Assembly (NCBI GenBank): GCA_025266875.1
Contig: JALLLT010000072.1
Location: forward strand, 23,501 to 87,500
Source: Fennellomyces sp. T-0311
Lineage: Eukaryota > Mucoromycota > Mucoromycetes > Mucorales > Lichtheimiaceae
Length of the DNA stretch: 64,000 bases
Direction: 5' to 3'
The notes beneath the pieces were generated by a model. It did no database searches. It was given only the letters and a program-made list of their open reading frames with translations, and had not been told where the DNA came from. Numbering within the stretch: the first letter of the stretch is position 1; each line of letters starts with the position of its first letter. Both the position numbers and the translations under genes were made by a program. This document shows positions 12,001 to 24,180 of this stretch, piece after piece.

Positions 12001-13468
12001 TGATGGTGGATTTTTTCCGGGTCAGTCCGGGAACGCGGGTTTTCCTGGCTGGCGGCTGTGGAGGAGGCGATGTGGGCGGCATATATGAGCTGTGAAGATG
12101 CGAGGGAATAGGTGGAGGCGACCCGTAGCTTCTGAGTAAGTGCGGGGAGGTGCTACGGATCGAAGGGGACGATGCCCGTGGCGAGATGGATCGGGCCATG
12201 TTCTTGGGTATTTCATGCGGAATTGGATGCTCACTTGAGCCGGTGGAGCCGTTGGAGGCGCTGGATGAGGATGGGGAGACGGCCTCGTGGATGTCGGATA
12301 TGTTGCGATGGGAGCCCATGGAGCTGGATGTGCGTAACGAGCTTGTGGAGTTTGTAGGGCTGTGGATGGTGCGGGTCTTGGCCAGGGCAGAGTTCTTTGA
12401 CTTTTCCAGTTGTTTTCGCATCTGCGGTGGCAGCGATTTGAGCAGACTGGTTTAGAAAATAACATTAGACAGGCACTCCTCCCCTCTCTCGCCCTCCTTT
12501 GACATTTACGTTTCACCGCGGTCTTTCCAGTGCTCCCAAAATATCCAGAACGCCTCGCGACACACTTCGCGGACGGCGGGCGTTGCGTCATCCAGGCCCT
12601 TGCTTAGTATTTTAACAAGGAGGTCGGTGCCTCCTGTGCGATCCATCATTGCACGCGTGTGGTCTCGATGTGTATGAGCCTGCAGGATGGTCTTGGTATA
12701 GGTGACTGTGAACTGCCGCGCCTGGTTGTTCTTCTCGTTCATGGCGATCCAGAGCATGTTCATGACTTTATGGTGGTACGTTGCGTGGCGAAGGAACGTG
12801 GTGGTGGTCTTTAGCGATGCCGAGGCGATTACTTTTTTGGTGGTGGTGGCTAATTTGACCAGGCAGTCCACCAGCCTGTCATAGATATAAGTGTCGATTG
12901 ATCTGCCCAAATAAAGACCGATTTCTGCCACCAGCGTCAGGGCGTTGAGTGCGAGCGACGTTCGAAGACTTTCAACCTACAAGGTTTCAATCAATCAACT
13001 GTTCCCAATTCCCATCAAATTAAGGGGTGCTGTTCTATTTTCCAAGATCCTTACAGCCTTGATAATGCCATCCACCATCTGTCGAACACCCAAAATCAGA
13101 GAATCATGGTATTTCTCATTAGCGTCCCCTCGCAGTATACCTCGGAGGCGCGTCACCGACTTGTCTCTGGCTTCCCAATTCTGTTCAGTCTCTCGGTCTC
13201 GGTACGCCGCTTGCATGCCAGCGAATTCCGCGTCCAATTCTTTGGCGCTGGAGAACTATAAAATGCTTGCATCATGAGTGAATTGCTCACGAGGGTCGTA
13301 CAGTATTGGGGTAAAAAGTCGTTTCATATCTGGTTGCAATCGTCCCTATTCCCGACAGGCTGCATCACACCCCCTCCCTTCTATTGCATAGAAACCGTCT
13401 TCGAGAATAAAACGTATATATACCTGAACAGCTTCAATTTCGGGTTCTTTTTTGTCTCTTAATGTCAT
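9076..13468 (-). CDS. CLASP-family microtubule-stabilising protein (Stu1/Cls1/Peg1 type)
   Basis: Seven exons: 13468-13424, 13255-13055, 12976-12510, 12446-10460, 10328-9657, 9604-9353 and 9279-9076, about 1275 residues. CLASPs bind microtubules and plus-end partners and rescue growing ends in spindles and hyphae. The N-terminal TOG domain is visible as helical HEAT repeats, including NWEARDKSVTRLRGIL and REAFWIFWEHW, which match the family. A basic Ser/Pro-rich linker follows, then a second helical region. A low-complexity segment carries repeated YPKEE units (10550-10780). The C-terminal helical domain ends the protein. Intron 6 starts with GC (GCAAGT) at 9352; only this splice keeps the conserved C-terminus (GVNHPMIHVRKTCVE) in frame. 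Exon 1 is just 15 codons and is the weakest part of the model. Confidence 0.87.
10550..10780 (-). repeat. YPKEE-type tandem repeats within CLASP
   Basis: At least five imperfect units built on SP-x-(S/L/I)-YPKEE, with YAKEE and YPKDE variants, occur one after another in the disordered region of the CLASP protein. Spacing varies from about 12 to 18 residues. Each unit has an SP or PSP dipeptide that could be a proline-directed kinase site. The DNA copies are recognisably similar, which suggests recent internal duplication. Confidence 0.8.
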
Positions 13469-14471
13469 TGAAGCGAGTAATGTGGTATTTTTAGTGCCAT
13501 GGACAAAAGGGAATGAAAAAGAGAAAGAGGAGGCCACTTCTCAATTTCGTGACTTAGGAACATAATAGTCCAGCTGATTTTAAAGAAGTGATGTACCAAG
13601 GAAACAACATCCTTTTATCGTATCCTGCTCTCACCTTCTTGCTTCCGGCGCGCTGGGCGTTATCTTATTTTCCGGGTAACTCGCTTTGCCTCAGTACCTT
13701 ATTTTCGACCATGATCTGTAGCAAAATGTTGCTCTGTTGTCCAGGTAAACAGCTCCCTCCTTCTTATTCTCACTGGACCGGTTACTGGCACCCAAGATTT
13801 CGGTCATGCGATGTTTGTCGACTTCTGGATTCGGTCCGGTTATAAACGGATGAATGCTAAAGAGAAAATGGAATCAACGGGTCTAATTTCACATGTCTGG
13901 TTAATAAAATATAGCTTGGAAGCCATGGTGACTCACAGTATCGATAGAGAAACTGCTGCACGGTGTTACACTAGAATAAATTTTCAGAAAGAATTGGTCC
14001 ATAAGCACAGTGAAGCAGTTCAAAACAGAATGTTGTATCCAGGAGCATATGTTCTTGGATAAACGCTCTCTTATTTTCTTTCCGAAACGCATGCACTTTT
14101 CGTAAGCCCGATCTGCATATTGGTGTTACCGAAAACTGATATTTTTGACATGAAAGCTATAAATATGCTTGGCGGGAAAAAAAAGAACTACGTCTTATCA
14201 ACACCACTTTATGGGGATATCTCCATTGACTGCTCCTGTTGAAAAGCATTTGAAGGTTTAATCAAATGGCTCGTAGTACCCACTTCTTTCACGGGAAGTC
14301 CTGAATATTAGTCATTTCCTGATTAGCAATCAATGAAGAGATTGTATGACAGATAGTATAGTGAGAAATGCAGAGATTGATGATGGCTATATTGAGATTG
14401 ATATGAAAAAGGTACATGCTAAAGAAAGTACATATGATTGCTTGTGTATGTGTGACAAAATGACTTGTGTG
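13469..14471. other. Intergenic, no supported gene
   Basis: Lies between the CLASP start and the 3' end of the TPR-F-box gene, both on the minus strand. Open frames over 13588-14062 show no domain, no splice logic and no codon pattern like the neighbours. It presumably contains the CLASP promoter. Confidence 0.5.
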
Positions 14472-16286
14472 CTATGCTATCGTTAATGAACCTCCGCGTT
14501 CTCGTAGAATACGTTGAGCGATGGGCTTTTCATCGGGAGGTATAGGCGGTTCATTACGATTCGAGTCCTTCCGAACATTTAACCGTTGAAGAGATGGGAT
14601 CCTTTGGATTAACGGTAATATGATTTTGCGTTCCACGTCAATCTCCAAATATATAAGGCCACATGCTCCGATTGTTGCAAACTGCAATATCCCCTCGGCT
14701 GTATGACGTCGTTGTCCGAGTACTTGCAAATAGTGTATCTGAGGACAATGTTCTGCTATTGCAGTTAGTACCTCATCGTCAACATAGATGAAACACTTGT
14801 CGTTTCCTCGTCGTAAACCCGTCGTGTCAATAATTTTGATAACTTCCAATAGTGGACATCGGGAAAAGAGTTTGGCCAGCACTTTGGTGACGGAGGGCTC
14901 ATTGGAACTCAAGCCTGCAGAATACTCGGTCGATAGACGAATTTCGCGCAGTTGAAGCGTACTTTGTTGTGCCAATTTGTATAATGTGCTGGGGTTAATA
15001 TGGTTACTCGCGTAATGCAGATGGAGTAGTTTGATGGATGATGACACCTTGTTGAATACCGAAACAATATCGTTTTGTGCACATTTAATCCTTCCACCGG
15101 TGAGCACCAGACGTCGAATGCCAACCTCAGACTGATTTTCCAGATACTCGCTAGTATCGATCTTGCTGACAACAGTAGCTGGCATGATTGCTTTGTCGCT
15201 GACAATCAGATTCAAAAGACGAGGACAATACTTGATGGCTTGGCGAATACAATGGCCTTGATGGATCGAACCTCCAGAGTCCAGAAATAAATGGACCAGA
15301 TTGGGGCATCGTCGAAGTATACCGCTCAATCGACCCGTTTGAGAGCTACTGTGGTATGGTCGGTCTTGGTATTCGAAGCATAACTTTAAATACGTCAGTG
15401 ATGAGAATGAGACACGCGGTACCACGACCTGGGTCCAAGTGGGCCGCTTGACGCCGAAATTCAACGGAGACACGGTCGTTCGCGAAAACGATACATGGCT
15501 GAAATTCGAACACGCTTCCAGAATTGGATTGATTACTTTGTCATGGAAGATGCGGCAATCGACGAATTCCACTCGTGTTGCTGGTGGGCTTGTTGATCGT
15601 AATACACGAACCAACAGGTCAAGATCTTTTTCCGATATGTATAGTTTTCGGAAGTCTGTTTGTTGTTGTTACAACCTGTTTGTTTTGTTATACAAAAAAA
15701 GTATCAACTTACATAATTTTTGTGTATGTTGTTTATCCAAATGGGTCAGAAACACGAGCATATCGCGCATCAGACCAGGATCCATCGGACCGACCAATCG
15801 GAACTCCTGAACCTGCCGACGAAGTGGGGTCTTCTTGCTCACTTGCGGTAGTTCAACGGAAAGCTGTCGCCAAAATTCGGGCCAGTCCAGTATAAAATTG
15901 CACCACCCTTGACAGACGCCTGTACAGCGCAAAAGGTCTCGAAATTCCAGCATTCCAAATATAATACATAAAATGTCATAGGGGAGCAGCTGACGGAATC
16001 CCGGAGTGTGCTGAGTGAGGCTTGCCATTATATCATGGGCCTCCTTCTCCAGCTCAGCATACCGAGGATCGTCGGATGTGACAGCTCGTAGGCCTTGCTC
16101 ATATATACTTAGTGCAGTATAGAGGTTGTTTTGCCGTTTGTAGATCTGCCCTGAATCAAGGTAACCTTTGGCACACGTAGGTGATTGGCGAACTAATTTT
16201 TGAGCCATCATCAGTTCTGATTTGTACGATGGCTTTTTGTCGACATGGGGTAAAAGGGTGGAAATGATGGTATGCTTAAGAGTCAT
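14472..16286 (-). CDS. TPR-F-box-LRR protein (Dia2/Pof3-like architecture)
   Basis: Two exons, 16286-15713 and 15655-14472, joined by a 57-nt phase-1 intron, give 585 residues. The N-terminus has TPR-like helices (about 25-90: AKGYLDSGQIYKRQNN, YTALSIYEQGL). An F-box-like motif follows at 98-141 (LLPYDILCIIFGMLE, LRCTGVCQGW). The rest is a series of degenerate leucine-rich repeats. This order matches S. cerevisiae Dia2 and S. pombe Pof3, substrate receptors of SCF ubiquitin ligases linked to replication, but here it is more likely one member of an expanded lineage family than the true orthologue. Two decayed relatives lie at 26225 and 28411. The Skp1 contact is inferred from the F-box. Confidence 0.8.
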
Positions 16287-17800
16287 GGATATGCAGGAGA
16301 AGACAGAGGGAATTGCAATTATTTTTTGAAAGGAAAAAAGTTAAATATAAAACAAGGCCCCAAAAGCTTCTTTTTCGGTGTATCAGGTTCCCGTGGTACA
16401 GGAGAATATTTGTTCGTCATCCGTATGCGAACTCTTGATGTTTAATTCGGTGACACTATCAAATGGCAGTACATTTTGTATCCTATCTTTTTTTTCCTGT
16501 AGTGCTTACGGAAAGGCAGTTACCGGAGATGAAACCACTGTAACATGTAAACAGGTTTTGTGAATAGTTGCGACGCGACATCGTGACTGTAGGAGAATAG
16601 GAGTTTCGTATAAACGTACGTATTTTTTTCATAGAGATGCAGCGGACCGGGAGAGATGATCACAGCTCCTCCGAATCGTATTTGAAAAAATCGAGACCAT
16701 CGAGTTCGTATCACATGTTTAAAATATCGTGCACTGCTTTTGTCGCTATTTAAATTGATTCCGCTCATCATGGCAAGTGGTTAATTTGCGCCCTACACAT
16801 CTATATATAATTTGCCACGTTTTCCAATGGCATATATTATTGAGCTTAGCAATGGCGGTCTCAAAAAGTAACTATGATAATTCGTATCATGATTGTTTTT
16901 AATTACCAATGTACTTTTTTACGGTTCGTCGTAGTTACGGATTGTATCCCAGACGTTTATGCAGCTCGTGTTATGGCTGTTTTCGATTTGACAGGTTCCG
17001 CTCATGACAATTTATAAATATAAAATTTGCTCAGGTACAATTGAAATATTTGCAGTATCAAAAGGGGACGGACAGATCCTTTGAGACTCTTGATATATTT
17101 TAGAGTATAAGACAAAAAAGAAAAAGATAAAAAAAGATGGGTTACAACGAACGAGGTACCCAATGAAGGTACTTATATCTTGGTATGAATGAGAGCACGG
17201 TTATGTCAGATTGGGATATACCGATTGAGGAAAGGAATATAGGTGCCCCATCGTACTAATGAGTATTGCCTCGCCATCTCGGTTGCAGCAAACTCCTTTA
17301 CATTCGTTGTTGGACTGCTTTATACGGAGGCCTATTCTCAACTACGATCGAAACTTATTTATAGCTGTAATTTACGCATATTTACTTACTATTAAAGAAA
17401 GAATGCTAAACTTGATATACTTCGGTTTACTGCTGTTGAAAGGAAGCACGAAAATATACATTCACTCTTTAGGATCGCTTGTTTTGTAATTGCTACCAAA
17501 AATTCTCAAAGGAAGCAAATTGATCTAGATCAGGACCTAAATGCATATGAAACTCACCTGCTTTTGTATACCTTATACTTTATACAATCTCGTTAGCAGC
17601 GATATATATCCGCGCGGTGTTTCATAAAGCAATTAAGGCGCATCCATCGGTTAATGCGTTGACACACTAAGTGTTTCATAACATATCTTCAGAGTACTAC
17701 AGATTATGTACTTGTACATTAATTTGACATTAAATCACACATTTTATCAACTTACAAAATATTGCGCAATTAATGACTATTTTGCAAATATATACATGTC
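16287..17800. other. AT-rich intergenic, no supported gene
   Basis: Upstream of the TPR-F-box gene and downstream of the seven-helix gene. The frames at 16378-16563, 16520-16771 and 17259-17489 are short and show no domain. I see no tRNA, transposon end or repeat. Confidence 0.5.
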
Positions 17801-19342
17801 TCAATTTTTTTTAAAAGTGCAAAAATTGGCTGCTCTTCCTTTTAGACTGGTGACTTTTACGCTTGGTCTTCCTTGTTCTTGTACATCAAGTTGATCAAAT
17901 GAATCTACATTTCCAATTGCATGTAGCACGGCATCATCTCGACTATAATCGAAAAATACGGTTGTCACTGGTTCCATGGTTGAAAATCCCTGATCTGGAT
18001 GTGTAGAGCTTGCTGTTTGTGTTGACAGATATTCGGGCATGGGTTTTAATTTTAATGCTGCATTTTCCTTGTTGGCACGATTACTGTTATAAAAGTAAAT
18101 AATTATTCGTACTGATATATCAAAGTATCAAAGGAAAGCAATACTTCTCGAAGAATACTAACCTAAATATTACCAATATCTCAGCACATAGAATAGTGAT
18201 TGGAGCCATAAGAATGTATGGAATAGAAATGATAGTTACTGCCATTGAGTTGGACATAAGCTGATCACGGACCGTACTGTACAATAGGACACATATAGAT
18301 AGTACCCAAAGACAGATAACGAGACTAGTTGCCATCACTTGTATTTTAAGGATGCCAGATTGAATGGATGCATATTCTGGAGTACGCCGAGACCTCTGGT
18401 GATGTTTCTTCAAGATATTTACCAAACGCACTGCAGCATAAAGAATACCGCTTCCAATCGAAAAAGCACCAAGAAACCAAAACCCGTGTGCTAACCGAAC
18501 CAAAAACTCTGCCTTGTCAAGATGTTTTTCTGCTATTACCCCAGCAGCAATTGTCATTGGCACACAGAGTACAAAAGGAAGAAAGATTCCGATAATGCCA
18601 ATCATATCAACAATCACTGGCGGTGGAAGCCAACCCGAAATAGAGTGAGTCTACAGAATCAAAACTTCTTTTTAGCTCCAAAGTTAGCATGCTTAGGTAC
18701 GGCGAAAACGGACTTCCGATATAGTTTGTGAAATACCAATAAGGTATAATGTGATAGCTGTTAGACCGAAAGGCCAGGGTAGATCAAAACTACCTATACA
18801 ATATACATAGCAAATGATTAGATACTCAATCCTGATGTGGCAGAGAAATCACTGGGAAATTTACATATTCGACCAATCCAATTTTCAGGAAAAGAGTCCA
18901 GAAGAAAAACCATAATATTAGCAAAACGACCTGTATATGAAACACATTTTTTTATTATAAACTACTGCACTAATGCTTTGTGGCTGACTTACCAATACTA
19001 AATATCAGAAAAGATACGAGCATGGAATCGATAGGTTTTGGTCGTAAAAATCCAGATCCAGGTATACTGGGATTCCATAAAGTATGCCCTTTTATCACTA
19101 ATCTGTAAAATATTAGTGGGACTCCTATTTTATAGCATCAGTGACTTTCCTGGCGAACGTCATTTAGCATACCAAAACCTACCAATTACAATTGCTAATC
19201 CAGTGAACACAATGGACACAATGTTGATGTACCATAATGCCGTAGTTTCTTCGCATCCTGATATCGTCATTCGCCAATCGCAATGACACAGCCCTTCATT
19301 ATTACAATGGCGACCCAAAACTCTATGGCTGAGATCTTCCAT
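17801..19342 (-). CDS. Seven-transmembrane, receptor-like protein
   Basis: Six exons on the minus strand: 19342-19183, 19097-18993, 18930-18865, 18793-18714, 18650-18163 and 18083-17801, about 393 residues. After a short cysteine-rich N-terminus (four Cys in the first 30 residues) come seven hydrophobic segments: NIVSIVFTGLAIVIV, MLVSFLIFSIGRFANIMVF, FGLTAITLYLIGIS, IIGIFLPFVLCVPMTIAAG, FWFLGAFSIGSGILYAAV, MATSLVICLWVLSICVLLY and IISIPYILMAPITILCAEI. A hydrophilic tail of about 110 residues follows. Seven helices with a polar tail suggest a G-protein-coupled-receptor-like sensor, but no family signature was recognised. The intron after exon 4 needs a weak donor (GTCCGT), and exon 2 uses the second of two nearby acceptors (ATTAG), because the first brings an in-frame stop. 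A signal peptide exon upstream cannot be excluded. Confidence 0.65.
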
Positions 19343-22300
19343 TCTTATTCCAAAAGATAACCCCCGGTATTAAGTAGCTCCCACGAAAAGGAGATAGACG
19401 TACGCCAATTCAATCATACGTGTAGTACAAAAAGCTGTCGTTTTGTAACGTATCACTGTATCTAGGACAAACGCGATTGGCGCGCCAAAGTAAAATGTAG
19501 CATTGTCAGCATGCATAGGTTGTTACGCGTAGTAACTGCTATCTTACCAAGACAGACCACTGTTCATGAACGCTCAAAGGATCCATTTTTTCATTTAAGT
19601 CACATGAATGTGCTTCACTTCAAATATAGCAAGTGGGACACGTATCACAATCCAAACACTTTTGTGACTCCAGAAATGAAAACACTCTCAGGCTGGCTGC
19701 ATTTCTTTTGAAGTCGTATTTCCTATGTACACCTAATCTGTTGATCCTTTTCGGTAAGTTTCAATGGAACCATTTTATATAACCTACTGGAAGCTTTGCC
19801 GACCATAATTCAAATTTGACCGAGGTACTATACGTACCTACATACGTGATATACTTCACAGAACGCTGAGTGCTCACAATGGCTACTACATTATGTGATT
19901 TAAGTACTGACGTCAAATCACAGGGTAAAATAAATAAACGAGATCCGTCCAATCACTGGATAAGCGTAAAAAAGGTACGCAAGTGATAGCTACAGCCACT
20001 TTTGTCGAGACATCGAGCGGCATGCTTTACCTGATGTGTATGTAGAAGCGAATTACAGAGGAACCAATGGCACACCCAGCGATTTTGGTAGATGGTCGAA
20101 CCAGAGACTGAGTAAAATGTTCTATTCCTTAGAAGCGAGCTATACATTATAGATGCGTCTGTACTCATCCAGTGATTGGGCTTACATGATTAAATGTATT
20201 TTATACAAAAGAAAAGCATGTAGCAATGGTGTTTATATCTTTGTTATAACAGTAAATGGATGAAGGTGTCTTGAAAAAATATGAAAGTATCAGATATAAT
20301 CATGTTTTTGGCTCATCAAGCCATTCAAGCGCTTTATTTTATTACAAAAAGTAGTAGAAACAGGGGCTTAAATTACGTAGAAAATCTAAGCAGATTATTT
20401 TTAGGCATGGTCGGTGAGATCAAAACCGTAAAATGAAAGTTGGTAACTTTTCCAAGCTGATCATAGCGATACAAAAGCGTATCAGGCCGATAAATGCATT
20501 TTAAGTAGATTGGCCTTAAAGGATCATATAAAGTTGCCTAAAAGTAAAAAGCATGAATTTTTACGTTCGTCGTGTTGAGTAAGCAGCGGAATTCATTAGA
20601 TATCCTTGAACATTTTTACTGACTTGGTCAGCGATTGGTTGAGCTCCGCGGTATATAGGTATGTTTTGAGGAGAAATTGTAGGTATATCTAGTGACGGTA
20701 ACGACTTGAAGTATTAGAAGAAGAGAAAAAAGTCTACTCGGAAGAAGTACACCTTTTGCCATAATAGTATTTGTGCTGCATTGGTGTATGTAAATGTTTA
20801 TTCTGACCATTTCAGTAGGTGATCCAAAATACGCACTTTATGAAACCGTTGAGTTCGTGTCTCTAGCGCAATCTAGGGCCGAGTTACGACTGGGAACACA
20901 TAGCGCTGTGCTAAACAAATATCGGCCAAAATACATTTACAGTGGAAGAGTCCAGAGGTGAATAGCATACAAAATGAAATGCTAGAGCAGGAAGAACACA
21001 TAAAACGAAAAGATACGAAAGTGCGAAAAGTCGAGAAACCAAAAGTTAGTGCCTTGGGAAATCATCTTAAAAAGTTTTTTCGGCTGAATAGAAACTGATC
21101 CAGCGAATAAATTTCAATTATGTATTAGCATATTTGTAGAGAATTTAACTGTAAATTCAATGGTGTTAACAGCTAGTCGGATTAGCGAGGGAGGAAGGAG
21201 TTCTTTAGAGAAGTTTAATTTTTGTCTTTTGCTAAGATAAGGAAAAATTGTCTTTTGTAATAGGTAGTCCCAGTAAGGAGCAATACGGGACAGCTTATTT
21301 TGCATTGATAGCGTAATTTAGGACTGAGATTTGGTAAAAAAAAAAAAAAAAAGGCAGGCGTTGGATATAATTGGCCAAAAAGTAGGGTCTGGAAACAGCA
21401 AATTTGAAGATTATTGGAAATGGAAAGCATTATGTAAAAAGTACCTCGGGAGTGGACACCGGGAGGCAAGCTACTATAAAATCGAAAATTATAGGAGGGG
21501 TAGCGCGATATTTATTGACTTTGGTCCGATATAATGCACTGATGCGTTTGTAGAAAACTTCGACACAGATTCGATAATGTTATCAGAAGATGGTACAAAC
21601 GGTGCTAGAAAAGTCTACATAGAAGTCATACCTTTTTATGCCTCTTTGCATTTAAACGACATATAATAAGAATAGTATCAAGTGAAGGCTCTTTTAGCCT
21701 AGCTATGTGGTATGAACTCCATACTACGAGGGATCTGAATGGGACCCTTATTGGTGTACGCTTTTGGGATGACATTTGTCAGTGGATGACCTTCCTTCCT
21801 CTTGATGAATCTTCTGATCAAGAGGTTCGTTGACTTTAATTGTATTCAAGAGAGTCCGATTCGAGTGTCATGAATTAGGATCGCTGTAAATATATCCATA
21901 GATGCGAATTGTTGATCCGTATCTAGACGCACTATGTAAATTTATGACGACCGCTCTGTTACACAAAACTGCCCCTATTCTTCTGATACCTACTTCTCGA
22001 TTCAGCATGTTGCAGTGGTGTTTTTCACACGAGACTTGTGTATCACAGAACGTTGTTGCTTCTGTGAAGACGGGACAAGCGTTTAATTGAAACTATTTGT
22101 CGCATGTGCAACGCATCGCTAAAAGCTACATCCTTTGAAGGTTAAATTAATGCAACATTGCTCTTTTCTGTCACTCAACAACTTATCCTTTCTAAACAAC
22201 AATATTTAAATAATTATAACAAGAGACATAGGTATTTTTTAAGCTCCTTACCTAAGGTAAGGCATGTGCAACAGTTACATGAATTGACACATGAGGTACC

Positions 22301-24180
22301 TATCACCAGGATCAACCAGCAGGTGATGAAAATAGAGTTTTGGATATTTTTAAAGCCACGTTGAAGTAGTGGACTCAAAGCGAGAAACGTTGGGTTCGTT
22401 GATTGTTTGAGCCGTACGGTCTGCCCCTTCACGTCTGGAATAACTGTTTCTTTTGTGAGCTGTAGAGCCAAAGAACCTGTCGACTGTTGTATAATGTTGT
22501 ACAAACAACTTATTTAGTATTTACTTCGCCACAAGCAATTCTCAAACATAGCGAATGAACAGGAAGGGTATTAATCAGCAAAGTCATACGTTGGTTGAGT
22601 CCATATGAAGTGACGTGAATTAACATTTAGGAATGAACAAGCTCGTGGTGATCTTTGGGTCCATGCAAAGGCTACGGGCGGACTACTATATGAAATAACT
22701 AGCTGCTAGTTATTGTATCTTTCTACTGTTGGCGTGATAGCAACTGAGTTTGGAAGTTCCTTTGTTTATCGTATGTAACTTGTCTCTCTTATTTTATATG
22801 GCAGAATTACGCTCTCATAGAAATAATAAAACTATTTGCCATCGCAGGTATCTGAGCCGTTTTTTATTGTAAATATAAGCCAGTAAAGTTGATAATAGAA
22901 GCATTGATAACGAGTATGCTTATCATATAATGTTAAATCGATAATCTTTGCTTATTCATATGAGCCCAGCTCAGCGACGTCGTCGTCTTGAATTTTTGTA
23001 CGATGCCTATGTTAAAAAACCCCATTGAGAAAGAGCAGTTGATTAGGTGTGTTTGACAGAATGTCTCTTGACAATATCGCGTACAGATACTCATTTTTTG
23101 GACATATTGCATGAGCAGCTGTCAGATATAATCCAACAGCTGATGGTTCCAAAGAAGAGAAACACTTTTGCTTTTTTTGGTAGTGAACTATCTGCATCCT
23201 CCGAGTGTCGGCCGAACCAAGGTACAAACGGAATTAAGAGTTAACTGTATAGATACTAGTACTTGAAAGAGAAGTGGAGCCTAGTTGGGTTGACATTCGT
23301 GCTATTTCATTTCTGTGAGAATACACTCCTCAACGCCTACTTGATTGCAAGCTTAACAAAGGAATGCACCAAGCGTGTAAATTTCCTCGTCATAAAGCAT
23401 ACTCATTACCATAATAATTGATATATACAAATCTTACACGGACATTAAGCAATGAATATTTTGTAGAGTAATCTAAATTTCAAGGACCTGCACCTCTTCC
23501 CCACGGGTCATAATCGAAATTGCCGTGGTGGCACGACTGATCGGGGCTCTGGACCTCCGACCATTATTATGCACGCCGGCGATCCATAAAATTAAGGCAA
23601 AAGTGCCGGTTGCTTTGAAGTATAGCAGTATTGTACTGCTATTATTACGCTTTTTTCCGCGGATGTACAATATATCAGTGCAGCGAAATTTAAACACCAC
23701 TGCATTGTTCGTGTACCAATTCCGAGCAGTGGAAGCGACTTCGTTTGGTACATGATGAGCCACCTACGAATCACGCCAACAGCATGAGCTATATCCCAAA
23801 GATAGCAATAGCAAAGTCGAACAATTTTTTGGCACGAAAGCGTCACTTTTACTAACAGCACTCAGCTCTTTGGTGGTATTGTGGCAATTACCGTGGCCTA
23901 CCAAGCCTGCGAGAAGCGACCCAGTCAAAAACACGCGATGTTGCCTAGACACCGATCCAATATTGTATTTCTAATGAAATATTACCTCATCACCATATCA
24001 TCCCACGCGGTTGCTGCAATACTAGTGATCGGTACACAGGTAGCCCTAATGGAATATGGTAAGAGACCACAATTGTAATAACGTCACTTCTTCCAAAAAT
24101 GTTTCAGACTGCCCCATTTATAGTGGCCGGCTGCATGAAAAAGGGATGCTTTTTGCGCCCTTTCCCAACAACTCACCCCA
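19343..24180. other. Long AT-rich gene-poor stretch
   Basis: Nearly 5 kb without a supported gene. Open frames are short, unrelated to each other and domain-free. There is a run of 17 A near 21334 with no matching direct repeat around it that I can see. The last 150 bases before 24181 include a GC-richer patch that may be the promoter of the F-box gene. The stretch may hold very old, unrecognisable transposon or gene relics. Confidence 0.5.

Noticed and set aside
12022..12591. 189-codon minus-strand frame rich in Pro and Arg
   Set aside because: It is the wrong frame across a CLASP intron; the true frame is fixed by the conserved TOG region on one side and the linker on the other.
21332..21352. 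A run near 21334 as a second retroposon
   Set aside because: No matching direct repeat was found around it.
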